Origin: Amphiduros pacificus
Lineage: Eukaryota > Annelida > Polychaeta > Phyllodocida > Hesionidae
Length of the DNA stretch: 64,000 nucleotides
Direction of reading: 5' to 3'
Assembly (NCBI GenBank): GCA_949316495.1
Contig: OX439000.1
Span: 73,972,570-74,036,569 of the forward strand
How positions within the stretch are numbered: position 1 is the stretch's first letter; each line of letters opens with the position of its first letter. Shown here piece by piece: positions 1 to 11,717 of the stretch. Under the pieces are notes generated by a model, which was not told the DNA's origin, did not search any database, and worked only from the letters and a program-made list of their open reading frames with translations. Position numbers and translations under genes: made by a program.

Positions 1-1752
1 GACTGCCCTATGTGATATATACGATAAGCCATCACAATGATGAATATAGGACTGCCCTATGTGATATATACGACAAGCCATCACAATGATGAGTATAGGA
101 CTGTCCTGTGTGATATATACGATAAGCCATCACAATGATGAGTAAAGGACTGCCCTGTGTGATATATACGACAAGCCATCACAATGATGAGTATAGGACT
201 GTCCTATGTGATATATACGACAAGCCATCACAATGATGAGTATAGGACTGCCCTGTGTGATATATACGATTAGCCATCACAATGATGAGTATAGGACTGT
301 CCTATGTGATATATACGACTAGCCATCACAATGATGAGTATAGGACTGCCCTATGTGATATATACGATAAGCCATCACAATGATGAGTATAGGACTGTCC
401 TATGTGATATATAAGATAAGCCATCACAATGATGAGTATAGGACTGCCCTGTGTGATATATACGATAAGCCATCACAATGATGAGTATAGGACTGCCCTA
501 TGGGATATATACGATTAGCCATCACAATGATGAGTATAGGACTGCCCTATGTGATATATACGATTAGCCATCACAATGATGAGTATAAGACTGCCCAATG
601 TGATATATAAGATAAGCCATCACAATGATGAGTATAGGACTGCCCTATGTGATATATACGACAAGCCATCACAGTGATGAGTATAGGACTGCCCTATGTG
701 ATATATACGATAAGCCATCACAATGATGAGTATAGGACTGTCCTATGTGATATATATATATATACAATAAACCATCACAATGATGAATATAGGACTGCCC
801 TATGTGATATATAGGATAAGCCATCACAATGATGAGTATAGGACTGCCCTATGTGATATATAGGATAAGCCATCACAATGATGAGTATAGGACTGCCCTG
901 TGTGATATATACGATAAGCCATCACAATGATGAGTATAGGACTGTCCTATGTGATATATATATATACGATAAACCATCACAATGATGAATATAGGACTGC
1001 CCTATGTGATATATAGGATAAGCCATCACAATGATGAGTATAGGACTGCCCTATGTGATATATACGATAAGCCATCACAATGATGAGTATAGGACTGCCC
1101 TGTGTGATATATACGATAAGCCATCACAATGATGAGTATAGGACTGCCCTATGTGATATATAAGATAAGCCATCACAATGATGAGTATAGGACTGCCCTA
1201 TGTGATATATAGGATTAGCCATCACAATGATGAGTATAGGACTGTCCTATGTGATATATATATATATACGATAAACCATCACAATGATGAATATAGGACT
1301 GCCCTATGTGATATATAGGATAAGCCATCACAATGATGAGTATAGGACTGCCCTATGTGATATATACGATAAGCCATCACAATGATGAGTATAGGACTGC
1401 CCTGTGTGATATATACGATAAGCCATCACAATGATGAGTATAGGACTGCCCTATGTGATATATACGATAAGCCATCACAATGATGAGTATAGGACTGCCC
1501 TGTGTGATATATACGATAAGCCATCACAATGATGAGTATAGGACTGCCCTATGTGATATATACGATAAGCCATCACAATGATGAGTATAGGACTGCCCTA
1601 TGTGATATATACGATAAGCCATCACAATGATGAGTATAGGACTGCCCTATGTGATATATACGATAAGCCATCACAATGATGAGTATAGGACTGCCCTATG
1701 TGATATATACGATAAGCCATCACAATGATGAGTATAGGACTGCCCTATGTGC
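1..1752. repeat. 49-bp satellite array, about 35 copies
   Basis: Head-to-tail monomers of 49 bp begin with gactgccctatgtgatatat and run from the first base to about 1752. Monomers differ by a few substitutions such as acgat/aggat/aagat and cctatg/cctgtg. Three monomers, starting at 736, 940 and 1240, carry an expanded TATATA core and share the variants aaacc and gaatatag. They are spaced 204 and 300 bp apart (about 4 and 6 monomers), which suggests an imperfect higher-order unit. The array starts before the window. No gene is seen in it. Confidence 0.97.
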
Positions 1753-2810
1753 AATATGATGTGTGTGCCCTGAGCATGCTGAGTTGTAGATGTACTCACC
1801 TTTGCCCTGAATCTGGCCGCAGACTCTTGGGAATAATAATTGTATAATGAGAGTCAAGCATAGTGACTGGCGCCCCGCAGAGACAATTAGCTGCATCCCA
1901 TGCATTGTCAACCATGTGAACTGATTTACTCGTCCTTAATCATATCCATCTTTGATTGACAGCAGACAAACCTCCTGGTGTTTGCAATGAGATTCCTAAT
2001 TGATATATCAAAAGACCACTTATTCGTTGTATTTTGAACGAGAGCCCCATTTCTGAGCTTAGATATCAATATTTATATCAAAAGAAAATCTTGAATGCAT
2101 TTTATTTGAGAGTTCCATTTTCTGGCTTGGATATATTTATAGAAGACATCGTGATATTTTGTTACGACCCAGTTTCCACATGGCTGATGTTGTCAAATGA
2201 CGCAGACATTGGCTTCTATTAAGCGGGGATCTTACCGCACCAACTATAAACTCTACTGGTTGCGTAATATATAAACAGGTGAAAGAATGTCCACACGATT
2301 TGGTGCTGGCAATTTAGTGGTTAAAGTGGTTGAAGGCCATTTGAGAACATTCGACCCATCTCAAAGACGCAAGGCAGCCGAGCATTGGTACCTCTTGACT
2401 GAGTTCCAGGTCTCCTCCTCACGTCGTTTGGACCATCACAGTCAATGGCACCTCACATTCCAATCAAATCATATCAATTTACATCAATTTCATTTAATCA
2501 CTTGCTGAACATCAGTCTATTGTTTGTGGTACCCATGAACAAGATCTAATGTAATGTAAAATACGTGTGATTTTTCAACAAAAAAATCAATGTGTATGGA
2601 AGTAAATATGTATTAAATAATGAAATATGACTTTGTCTTCCAATATCTTAAACGTTCATTTGTACTTAGTTGTTTATTATTGATGTAAGCCTTTTTACAC
2701 AGCTAATTGGGTTCAGTTAGAATACCTTCATTCCCATAATGGGAGCCGCTCTACTGTTACCTCAATATAAGGTGTGAGAAACGTCGCTACGGCAAATTGA
2801 GTCAGGCCAT
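1753..2810. other. no gene recognised
   Basis: Unique AT-rich sequence between the satellite and the LINE insertion. A 73-codon plus-strand open frame at 2287-2508 has no recognisable motif and no clear splice signals, so it is not called as a gene. Confidence 0.5.
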
Positions 2811-2818
2811 TGAACAAA

Positions 2819-2822
<4 letters not shown>
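2811..2822. repeat. Left target-site duplication of LINE
   Basis: TGAACAAAAGAC lies immediately before the T-run (the LINE poly(A) tail read on the plus strand). It is repeated exactly at 3713-3724 on the other side of the element. Removing the insert rejoins the flanks smoothly. Confidence 0.93.
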
Positions 2823-2861
<39 letters not shown>

Positions 2862-3712
2862 GTTTATTGGCTTTTTACATTATAAAAAAGAAGATATGTA
2901 CACATGTAAAATGATGTAGGATGACAGATAGAAAAGATGATAAGGAGATTTATGATTGATATGAAGATGTTGAACCCATGTTGGTATGGAGAGTTGGTGA
3001 GAAGTGACTGTGCAGTTTATATTTCATTGTAAATAGCTTGCCATTTTTTTTCAAAAATATGAAATGTACCATTCATATTATGTATATTTTCTTCAATTAC
3101 TAATTTATGTTTCAGTATGCCCAAAAAGGCAAAAAAGCATATTTGTTGTTTATAATGTTTTTTTATATAAATATAATGTTTAGCAAGTAGTATAATAAAG
3201 TTGATTTCAGCAAAACAGTTTAAATCATAATATATTCCAAATATGATGTGTTTCAGAGTCAGTTTGACCTTACATTGTGACACTCTATTCCACCATCTCT
3301 CCAAATGGCCCCAAAACACTCTTGTTGTTGAACATGAGAACAGAAAATGTTCAATATCATCTATAGCATTGCATGTATTACATAAATCAGAATCGATGAC
3401 AGTCAATGTGTATAACCATTTTCTACACGGTAAAATTCTGTGTAGTATTCTATATTGGAATGCCTGTAACCTTGTGTCTCTTGTACATGAATATGGTAGA
3501 TAAAAAATACTTTTCCATTCATCCTCAGTACCATAGGTAACCTCCCATTTATTCAAGGCAGTTGGCTTTTCTACTTTTTCTTTTACAAATGCACAATATA
3601 TATGTTTTGCTTTTATATTAATTAAATCTGTACTGGTGTGTCTAAGATTGATTTGCAGTGACGAAAAGGGTGGGACTAAAGCATTATGTGGTAACAGTGA
3701 TATAGCCTCCAC
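2823..3712 (-). mobile_element. 5'-truncated L1/Tx1-like LINE with poly(A) tail
   Basis: On the minus strand this 890-bp insert encodes the C-terminal end of a non-LTR retrotransposon ORF2. The open frame spans 3017-3754, but its first 10-15 codons come from flanking host DNA. It contains the conserved LQAFQYRILHRILP stretch and a CCHC-type module (C-x2-C, then EHFLFSC) typical of the domain downstream of reverse transcriptase in L1/Tx1 elements. About 190 bp of 3' UTR and a run of about 36 A residues (T on plus, 2823-2856) follow. The 12-bp flanking duplications show target-primed insertion with 5' truncation. The remaining frame is open and the tail is intact, so the insertion is probably fairly young. 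It has no endonuclease or polymerase domain and is not autonomous. Confidence 0.9.
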
Positions 3713-3724
3713 TGAACAAAAGAC
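3713..3724. repeat. Right target-site duplication of LINE
   Basis: Second exact copy of TGAACAAAAGAC, at the truncated 5' end of the minus-strand LINE. Confidence 0.93.
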
Positions 3725-4763
3725 ATGTGGAAGTTTTGCTGAAAATGAATACAAAGTTTAAAACAATTACATATTTGTGTTATTGAATCAACTTTAAAGA
3801 TTACTATGAATTAAATAATAAATGGAATGAATTGTTTGCAGGTGCTGACAGTTCCTTGCCCAGCTGTGGCATGTTATTGCAGTTTTGCCACATCCAGCAA
3901 TGCATTATGACAGATGATACGGAGTAGCCACCTTGTGGTGAAAAACTACACTATCGTCTTCCCCTAGTGTTGCGCGAATGAACTACAGAGCTGAGATAAA
4001 GATATATGATGGCTTGGTTTTCCACAAATTCATTTTAGTTCGGTATTTTGTGTTAAAAGCGTCGCGATAACCCACGCAGAATAGAATCTGGCCGCGAACC
4101 TTGCATGCAAACAATGACTCTTTTTTGATGAAATAATGGAACGTTTTTTCTTACTTTGATTAATAAGAAAGTTTATTAACACTTCGCTACTTATGTCATC
4201 TTCATTTTAACAAGCTTTGAACGGGGCAGTTGCGATTCTACCTGTCGGGTGAAGGAATGAGACTGATTACCTGATCCTAACAAACTAACCTTAAAGGCCA
4301 AAATAAGCTATCATATATTGCATAGTAGTCGATCCCATTTAGCAACTGAAGGTATTTAAATGAAACAATGGTCGATGGCAACTCCCAAATGGTTGCCACA
4401 ATCATGTGATATATTTATCTTTGCAATTGAAGTAAAATGTTTGCCCTTTAGACTAATAATGAGGATACACATTCACTTTTCTTACTCCTAATATATGACG
4501 TTTTGTGATGAATTTGATGCAGTCAAATTGCATCAGTTATGAAGGTAATGATAAGATTGTTTTTTTTTCAATTTCACTTGTCTTCTATTTTTTATTTTGA
4601 AAGATAGGCATACTGGCAAACCTAAAAAACATACCATGATGTCCTTCTCATTTTTTTTATTAACTCTCTGATAATTATTACATGTTAAGTTTATTTTTAA
4701 GAACAAAACTTTCATATTGTGAGAAATAATAAATAAAACGTCAAAATTATTAGGAAAAATATT
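3725..4763. other. no gene recognised
   Basis: AT-rich unique DNA between the LINE and the tRNA cluster. No coding, RNA or repeat feature could be supported. Confidence 0.5.
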
Positions 4764-4859
4764 TGCCCCGGGTGAGGATCGAACTCACGACCTTCAGATT
4801 TCTCTCTGCGGTCTGTTGTGATTATGAGACTGACGCGCTGCCTACTGCGCTACCGAGGC
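4764..4859 (-). tRNA. tRNA-Met (CAT), elongator, with 23-nt insert in the anticodon loop
   Basis: Read on the minus strand this is a complete cloverleaf. The acceptor GCCTCGG pairs with CCGGGGC, the D-arm stem is GCGC, the anticodon loop is CTCATAA, the T-arm is GTGAG/CTCAC and the discriminator is A. The gene is 96 nt instead of 73 because 23 nt (plus coordinates 4800-4822) lie directly after position 37, the canonical site of nuclear tRNA introns. Without them the sequence matches the usual animal elongator tRNA-Met. A T5 run follows at 4759-4755 on the minus strand as Pol III terminator. ATC is repeated at both insert edges, so the exact splice phase is ambiguous. It could be a spliced gene or an inactivated copy, but everything else about it is intact. 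Confidence 0.88.
4800..4822 (-). other. Putative tRNA intron
   Basis: These 23 nt interrupt tRNA-Met between positions 37 and 38 of the anticodon loop. The position fits a tRNA splicing endonuclease substrate. A pairing between the insert and the anticodon is not obvious by eye. Confidence 0.55.
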
Positions 4860-4979
4860 ACATGCGTAACGGATGCCGCCAGAATATACAAGATTCAGCT
4901 GGGCACCCACCCAACTGCTGATTGCCTCATCGATTTTGAATACATTATATACCTATGGCCGACCTTTGAAGACATCGGC

Positions 4980-5051
4980 AGCAGAGTGGCGCAGTGGAAG
5001 CGTGCTGGGCCCATAACCCAGAGGTCCGAGGATCGAAACCTCGCTCTGCTA
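4980..5051 (+). tRNA. Initiator tRNA-Met (CAT)
   Basis: A 72-nt cloverleaf starting AGCAGAGTGGCGCAGTGGAA. It shows the initiator hallmarks: an A1-containing acceptor end, three G-C pairs in the anticodon stem (GGGCCCATAACCC) and ATCGAAA in the T-loop region instead of TTCGAAA. The acceptor AGCAGAG pairs with CTCTGCT and the discriminator is A. A T9 run at 5056-5064 is the Pol III terminator. It lies head-to-head with the elongator Met gene 120 bp away. It looks fully functional. Confidence 0.96.
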
Positions 5052-5416
5052 GTTGTTTTTTTTTATTTTCTAGAATTAATTTGAAGTATGCGTGATTTTT
5101 GGGTCCTAAGTCATTTGTATAACAAGCCATCTCATTGCAGCCCGCCTCGTTGTTCCGCCGCGGTCTGTGTTGTGTGTACACTTATTGGTACAGTTGCCCA
5201 CAAATAAGAAAAAAAACATTTTTTTCATTGAGTAACTTAACTTTCTTCCTTCAGATCATACTTATTATGAATAAAGTGACTTTTGATTTTGAATTGCAAT
5301 CAATGATCAAAAAGTAGTACAAATTTGAAGATTTAGAAATTTTCTTATTTTGAAATTTTCTTATTTAGAAATATTCTATTTTATTTATAAAAATATGAAC
5401 TAGTTCAAACAAGACG

Positions 5417-5489
5417 GGTTCTGTGGTGTAGTGGTTATCACGTCTGCTTAACACGCAGAAGGTCGTGAGTTCGAAACTCGCCAGAACCT
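5417..5489 (+). tRNA. tRNA-Val (AAC)
   Basis: A 73-nt cloverleaf. The acceptor GGTTCTG pairs with CAGAACC, the A-box region is TGGTGTAGTGGTTATCAC, the anticodon stem-loop is CTGCTTAACACGCAG with AAC, and the B box is GTTCGAAAC. A T5 run at 5496-5500 serves as terminator. It is the third member of the small tRNA cluster. Confidence 0.95.
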
Positions 5490-5500
5490 CTCAAGTTTTT

Positions 5501-6729
5501 AGCTCGTAAATCATTGCTTCTGTATACATTGAATTGTTATAAACATATTTTATTTATCTCTGAAGTGGACTGAAATATAGTCATATGATTATTTGTATTA
5601 AGTTTTCTTCTCAGGAAAAAAGTATGACAAAAATCAATTCAGTAATAAAGCTCTCTCAATATATAAAGTTAAAGGGTGAGAGATGAAAGAAATCACAAGA
5701 TGAAGCCTGTCCTCTGATACTGCTGAAGTAAACGAAGAATATATCCAAACATTGCTAAAATATACTGCATTGATTGTCACAATGCATGTCTCAACCAGCA
5801 AGACGTGTAACATGTATAGATCTGAACTTTATTTCTGTTCTATGGAAACCTCTCAGCTCGATTATTCTGGTTTGGGAAGCGTCTGTTGTCTCAGCTTATC
5901 GTCTGCTGCCTGTGGGTTCGGATTCAGCTGTTGGAAGCAGTTTTTTCAACATTTCAGATTTTTCTCTCTTTGACCTGGAATTAAACAGGTTATACATCAG
6001 AGGACTAATGTTATATTTTCAGAAGGAAAAAAATGTAAAATTTCCACTTTTTAAATATTCACTGAAACATTTCAACACAGATAACAACAATTTATTCACT
6101 GTCTCCTTTTCATTGCAAATTTAAAGGAATAACAAATAAAATGCCAAGATGCTAAGGACCTTTCCATGAACATAAAGCTTCCTTTGTAGTTCATAGTATA
6201 GTCCTAGCTAATTGTATGTTTCACATCCCACTAGGATGGATTAGTGGGTCTAAAAAACAATGGATTGTTATTAGATGCAAATATTTTTTTCTTGAGAACC
6301 TAATGTCACTTGAAGACCGTTTAAGATTAATCATGGGAAATGGCATTTGCTGATTAAGCCTCCTCATGGATGGTTGAATAACATGGCATTCCTATGGTCA
6401 ACATTAAAACATAGTATTAACCTACCTCGTTTCATTTTCAACATATATTCAAAAGTTCATTATAAGCTGTAAGATACAAAAATATGAATTTCGAATCAGC
6501 TATACTGGACCCCTAAAACAAGGGCCCCAGAAATTCATTGTCGACCCATTTAAAGGTGCCAGATTCGGTTCGATATTGTTTATTTGACAAGCCCTTCTTG
6601 CAAAGTATTTTCTCAATGAAAATCCCCAAAAAATGATTTTTTGGTTCCCGGCCATATGTCAGGACGACAAGTGTTTTTTTCTCCGGCGACCCCCAATGAA
6701 GGTACGTTTTCGTCAACCTTCCACCCTAT

Positions 6730-6788
<59 letters not shown>

Positions 6789-7548
6789 TTTCTCTTTCAT
6801 TTTCATTCTCTTTCATTTTTATGTGGTGATTTTCCAGAGTTATTTGATAATAAAAATAAACTTTTACACAAAAAGGGCAGCAGCATAAAAAAAATGGGAT
6901 GGTTGGGTCATTTAAAAAGAACAATACCTAGCGATGGCCCTTCGATATTTCATATTTGATAGTGACGTGTTTCAAGAGAGATGAGCAATATTCTTTGCTC
7001 ATTTGTGCAACACTCTATACATTAAGTAGAGGTCGAGAAGTTAACACATAAAGAACAATATGAGGCAGGTAACACCCCAAGTAGCATTGGCAAAAAACAG
7101 AATTTTCTTGATCTTAATAAATTTGGATTATATTTGAACAGAATCTTAATCATTTTATGGTCAGGTTAAGTTATGAAATATATCATCTCCTTTTTGCCAT
7201 ATGTTTGATGCAACATAATTCTGATTTACTTATTTACTTGTATATATTCCTAATTATTAATTCATTTAAACTTATGTATTCTACCTTTTTCAGTCCTGCG
7301 ATAGTAAATTGACTAATGTTTAAAAGACAAGAAGAAGAAGACAATTAAAAGTCAAGCATATTACAGCACTTAGTTAAAATGCTTTTATCTATTATTTTTA
7401 AAGTATGTATGTGAAGGGCCGCAGAACCCATACCTCATGCTAAATAATAAGTGGTTTATGGAAATGAAGTTACTGGAACTATAATTCTCACCAATTCAAT
7501 ACAAATGGAAGTTGAACCTCAGAAATACAAAGTAATGACTTTTATCTG
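5501..7548. other. no gene recognised; (TA)n at 6734-6785
   Basis: AT-rich sequence with one (TA)n microsatellite. Overlapping open frames across it (for example 5752-6124 and 6513-6959) show no family motif and partly consist of the microsatellite itself. Confidence 0.5.
6734..6785. repeat. (TA)n microsatellite
   Basis: Uninterrupted TA dinucleotides, about 26 copies, followed by a T-rich stretch. Confidence 0.97.
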
Positions 7549-7798
7549 TCAGCTTTGGGTCGCCTGTTGTACTTGCCTTTTGTACATGACGATCCCATAC
7601 AGAATGGCAGCAATAAAGACCAGTGCACAGCTGACACACGTGCCCACGATGATCCACATGATGACGTCATGCCGCTGATCTGGGCTCAAGGTGGGAATCT
7701 TGGAAGGAGGGATAGTTGTGGTGGATTCAGTGGTCTCCGTAGTCTCAATGGTGTAATCATCCACACCAGTCGGTAGCGTCGGGTCATCTGTGGGCAAA
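7549..7798 (-). CDS. Exon 2 of the small membrane protein (stalk, transmembrane segment, tail)
   Basis: Encodes LPTDDPTLPTG, the Thr-rich stalk, the hydrophobic span containing WIIVGTCVSCALVFIAAIL, and the cytoplasmic tail to the stop. Acceptor sequence ttattttccag. This exon is the best supported part of the gene. Confidence 0.65.
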
Positions 7799-10031
7799 CT
7801 GGAAAATAACGAGGCAACATTTCCTAACAACTGGATTTGGCATGACGAGGTCTATTTTTACCTTTTATGGTTTGTGAATTAATCTACCCATTTTTTTTAC
7901 ATTAAATATTTAAAGGAAATCTTCATTTTTATAATAATAATAGATCAGATGAGGGCATCAGTTGCCCATTTGATATCACTGCTTCATTTTCCCCAGAATT
8001 TGTTTTATTAATTATGGTGAGGAGCATTGTGTGTGGATGGGACATTGCTCCAGTCATATCATGACGAGACCTACTTATAGCAGATATAGTGCTGCATCGC
8101 TGAATTGTCATGGGTTTTTGACATAGCAATCCAACCAGTTACAGATTTACAACCAGTCACAGATTTGCAACCAGTCACAGATTTACAACCAGTCACAGAT
8201 TTACAACCAATCACAGATTTACAACCAATCACAGATTTACAACCAATCACAGATTTACAACCAGTCACAGATTTGCAACCAATCACAGATTTACAACCAA
8301 TCACAGATTTACAACCAGTCACAGATTTACAACCAATCACAGATTTACAACCAATCACAGATTTACAACCAGTCACAGATTTGCAACCAATCACAGATTT
8401 ACAACCAGTCACAGATTTACAACCAGTCACAGATTTCCAACCAGTCAGGGATTTACAACCAGTCACAGATTTCCAACCAGTCACAGATTTTCAGAGACAA
8501 CTAGTTATCAACCCTTCAGGGTTCATGTGTTGAGTTTTTTGTGGTAATGCCTATGGGTCCTTGTAATATATAATATGTGAAGTACACAGGTCATTGCGAT
8601 GTGTGACGTGATGTTCCTGTTGAGATGGTCATATAATAATGGAAATGAGGTAATGGAAATGGAAAGTGCATGGCTCGTCCTTTTGTGGCTCCATTTTGAT
8701 ATGAATGGAAATCAACTAATACAAGGACTGTTTATGCCTTTGTCACACATTAGAGATTTTCCCCCGGAGATCTAGGAAAAATTCCTCTAATTTTGACAGA
8801 AATGACAATGAATTTTTGTTAAATGAAAATTTGTAGAAGTAGTAGAAATTGTGAACAAACGTGCTGTCTGTTGATGCTCAGACATTGTACACATAGCTTG
8901 AATCCACAGCGGACGAGAAAGGAACAACAACGATTAAAAAATATCACCCTACAAACCAGTACCCAATGCGATATTTAACAATGCGATATTTAACAATGCG
9001 TGTTACTTCCTGTTCCAAATCAATGACTTCTGGGTTCAATCTCAGAGGGCTTTAAGATTTATTCCTGTAACAACCTTGACCTTGACAGAATGATATCAGA
9101 ATATATGTGGGATTAACATTTTCAACAACATTCCAATGGTACCTCTGTACTTAACTTAATGTGTATGGCTGCATGGAGGTTAAAAATGTGGTGTATTAAT
9201 ATTTCTCTGAAGTAAATATATTGCATCATGTTATCAATAAGGTATACATATATATTTCATCTCAAAATCGTTTCCAAGTTCTGAATTTTATATACTAGTA
9301 TTTAAGAACAAATTGACATCCTTAAATTCTTATAGCTTCTGGGACTCATTTTCGAAAAGGTTGTTGCTTAATTATAATAAACCAAAATTCAATTGATTTC
9401 CTATTTTTCCTGAGATAATATTAGCGAGACGTAAACACATTTATCATCAGCGTTTTTCACTTTACACGACGCAATATTGTTGACAAAGGCCTTTGTTTTG
9501 CCAGTTGTCTGTGACTGGGTGTGAGTAGGAAACAGTTCATTAGTTAATGCCAAGACTGCTTCACGCGCCACAGAGTTCAGATATAGTGAATTTCTCATAC
9601 TTAAGATAAGGCTCGTGTAGCTTACAAGCAGCTATAATACTGAGGCATTCCCGTTCAGTGCATGTATAATTTTGTTCTGGAATGATGTCCGCCTCACATT
9701 TAGTCAGCCTTTATCAAGGAAAATAACATCAAACTTGTCTTAACCATTATTCTCCGCTGTGAAGTTCTACCAGTTTATGAGCAGAGCAAAAACATTGTCC
9801 ATAATTCTAGCAGAATATTTTTCAACATGACTTTTAAAAAAAACTAACAAAAATCTTCAGAGATGTGATAAACAAATATTTTGCGAAATCGTGTATCTCT
9901 AAGGGTGCTGTCAGGTAAATAACGTCAAATATAACTTCCTCTTTATTCTTCAGTCTCACTCACCTGTAATTGTTATTTGTTTGAGCAGCGCACATACCCA
10001 GCATTAACAACACCCCGATGTAAATTTCCAT
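7549..10031 (-). CDS. Two-exon small mucin-like type I membrane protein (105 aa, predicted)
   Basis: Exon 1 (10031-9964) starts MEIYIGVLLMLGMCAAQ, a good signal peptide, and ends at CAG|gtgagtgag. Exon 2 (7798-7549) follows a ttattttccag acceptor. Phases match exactly (68 + 250 = 318 nt), giving 105 residues and a stop. The mature ectodomain (about residues 17-67) is short and rich in Thr, Pro and acidic residues (TTETTEST), consistent with O-glycosylation. A single hydrophobic span (about 68-94) and a short basic-start tail (YKRQVQQATQS) follow. The layout implies a surface protein with outside N-terminus. The 2.2-kb intron holds a SINE fragment and its derived minisatellite. I recognise no family, and extra exons in the intron cannot be excluded. 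An open frame at 9598-9401 on the same strand has weak splice edges and was not included. The joined exon model is inference; the splice sites and phase are seen directly. Confidence 0.55.
8045..8531 (-). mobile_element. SINE fragment with internally expanded segment
   Basis: The left side (agacctacttatagcagata and following bases) matches the 3' domain of the SINE copies at 42781, 55235 and 56301. The right edge (caacccttcagg...catgtg) matches the region just before the tRNA-like head. Between them, where the other copies have a single cacagatttgcaag, this copy has about twenty 18-bp repeats. The tRNA head is absent. It lies in the intron of the small membrane protein gene. Confidence 0.8.
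8132..8490. repeat. 18-bp minisatellite derived from SINE body
   Basis: About 20 tandem copies of accagtcacagatttaca with ccagtc/ccaatc and ttacaa/ttgcaa/ttccaa variants. The unit is homologous to the single-copy cggtcacagatttgcaagga segment of the SINE. Because 18 is a multiple of three, both strands show long meaningless open frames. Confidence 0.95.
8532..9963. other. intron remainder, nothing recognised
   Basis: AT-rich intron sequence of the minus-strand gene. A short direct duplication (aatgcgatatttaac, twice) lies near 8967-8999. No further exon could be supported. Confidence 0.45.
9964..10031 (-). CDS. Exon 1 of the small membrane protein (signal peptide)
   Basis: 68-nt exon from ATG to a strong donor CAG|gtgagt. 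It encodes a hydrophobic 16-residue core ending CAA, a plausible signal peptidase site, then QTNNNY. Confidence 0.55.
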
Positions 10032-11717
10032 TTCAAAATATTTCCCTAAACTCATTTTCATGATGATATCACAGTTATGCAGTTGGGTATATCACGGCTA
10101 ATGAGTTGGCGATGTCAATGGCGTAAGGCAATATGAGGTAAGTACAAAGATCAAGATACATACAGAACATGTATCTTACATCTGATATCACATTAAGATT
10201 AAGTGGGTCGCTGGACTTCCTTTTAACTTCAATATTGGTATCTTATCACAATGATGTCGGGTATAATAAATTATAGTTTTTGATTTCTTTCTCATGTTTG
10301 ACCTCTTAATTCAACCCCTTCTGATAATTGCTCAATTAGTGCAAAATTCTGGAAGATACTAGAGACCCTATAGATGAATCCCTATAAAGGACACCACCAT
10401 TGAAACAGCTCTCATAATTATTTTTAATTGCAGAATATATAATATTGTTTTTTTTTTCAAAGTCCAATTTCAACCATTTTTTTTTCACCTTTAAATTTAT
10501 TTTTTTTGCATTGGGATTTTTTGTGGCAATATATATGTCCCCTGGTAGTAATTCCTGAAAAAGTGAAAAGAGTTGAAGCATTGCGTCATATGTTTTTAGA
10601 TTAAAATGTAACGCAAAGTCAAATTTTCGGAAAAACAATTTGAAAAATGAACTGTGAACCATTAAATATCTTCCCGCACGTATAATAATAAACCTCATAT
10701 GTTTGATACTAAGAAGCGCCATTATCATCATCTTGCTGACTAATTTCACATTTAACAAAAATGTCCAAGTTGAGAATTTATTATCAGTTTCTGAGATAGG
10801 ATATATTTTATGAGTAGTTTTTATTATTTCTTTCTTTCATACAGGAGTGGCTAACACAAGGCCCGAGGGTTTGGTTTGACGTCAATGCTGTTAAAGAATT
10901 GTTTTTGAAATAATGGCAACCAATAAATATTCTACATCTTTATTTAGCCATTCCTCAAGAAAGAAATATTTTCAGAATGAATTGTTCATCAGATAGCTTT
11001 ACGAATGGGACGTCAGCCTGATATATAAACCCATGCACTTACCCCCCTATCTTTAGTATCATGATTGGCGTAATAGCTACATAAAGACAGCTGATTATAT
11101 TAATATTAGGAATAGCCAATCGGATCCTCCCGTCTGGTGATCTAGCGGCCATTGTAGTAACCATAGATACCACTGATCAATTATTTAACCTCCAGAATTT
11201 CATCCTTCCTCGACATGGATCGCCTCCCAACTGTGAATGTTTACCACATGGACTGGTGTCATAAAATATATTTGTTTCTTTAGTTATACCACGTAAACAG
11301 ACACAGGGATAAAAATGTATTTCAAATACATACATTGAAAACTGGGATAAAGATTATGATTCACTTCATTTGGTGAATGACACAATGCACACACAGCATG
11401 TACGTTGTTATGTTTGGTCACGTGTTCACCTGACGTCACAGGTCACAGTCCAACAAGATGAGTCATATTTGCTAGGACATTTGTCCTAATTATGGCGTAA
11501 ACAAGCATTTTGAACACACATAAACATACGTGGATATCTTATTTGGAAATTAAGTACAACGATATGTTCAATTTAATTTGCTGCTGTCAGCACTTACGAT
11601 ATAGTTAACACTGAAATCATCGGCTTGAGCTACAGTGATACGAGTATGGTTGGAGTGTTATAATGCTCTGAAGCACGATAACAGATTGTTCAAACTGGTA
11701 AACACAGACAACAAAGC
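10032..11717. other. intergenic, between two diverging genes
   Basis: Lies between the minus-strand membrane protein gene and the plus-strand P450 and must include their promoters if both are real. A minus-strand open frame at 10336-10758 (140 codons) is AT-rich, lacks motifs and is probably chance. No clear TATA box could be assigned. Confidence 0.45.

Noticed and set aside
8071-8533. Repeat-protein frames on both strands (CKSVTG... and LQPVTD...)
   Set aside because: Both come from the 18-bp SINE-derived minisatellite. There is no start context, signal or splice support.
9401-9598. Candidate middle exon of the small membrane protein gene
   Set aside because: It lacks a convincing GT donor and has a weak acceptor. 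The two flanking exons already join in phase without it.
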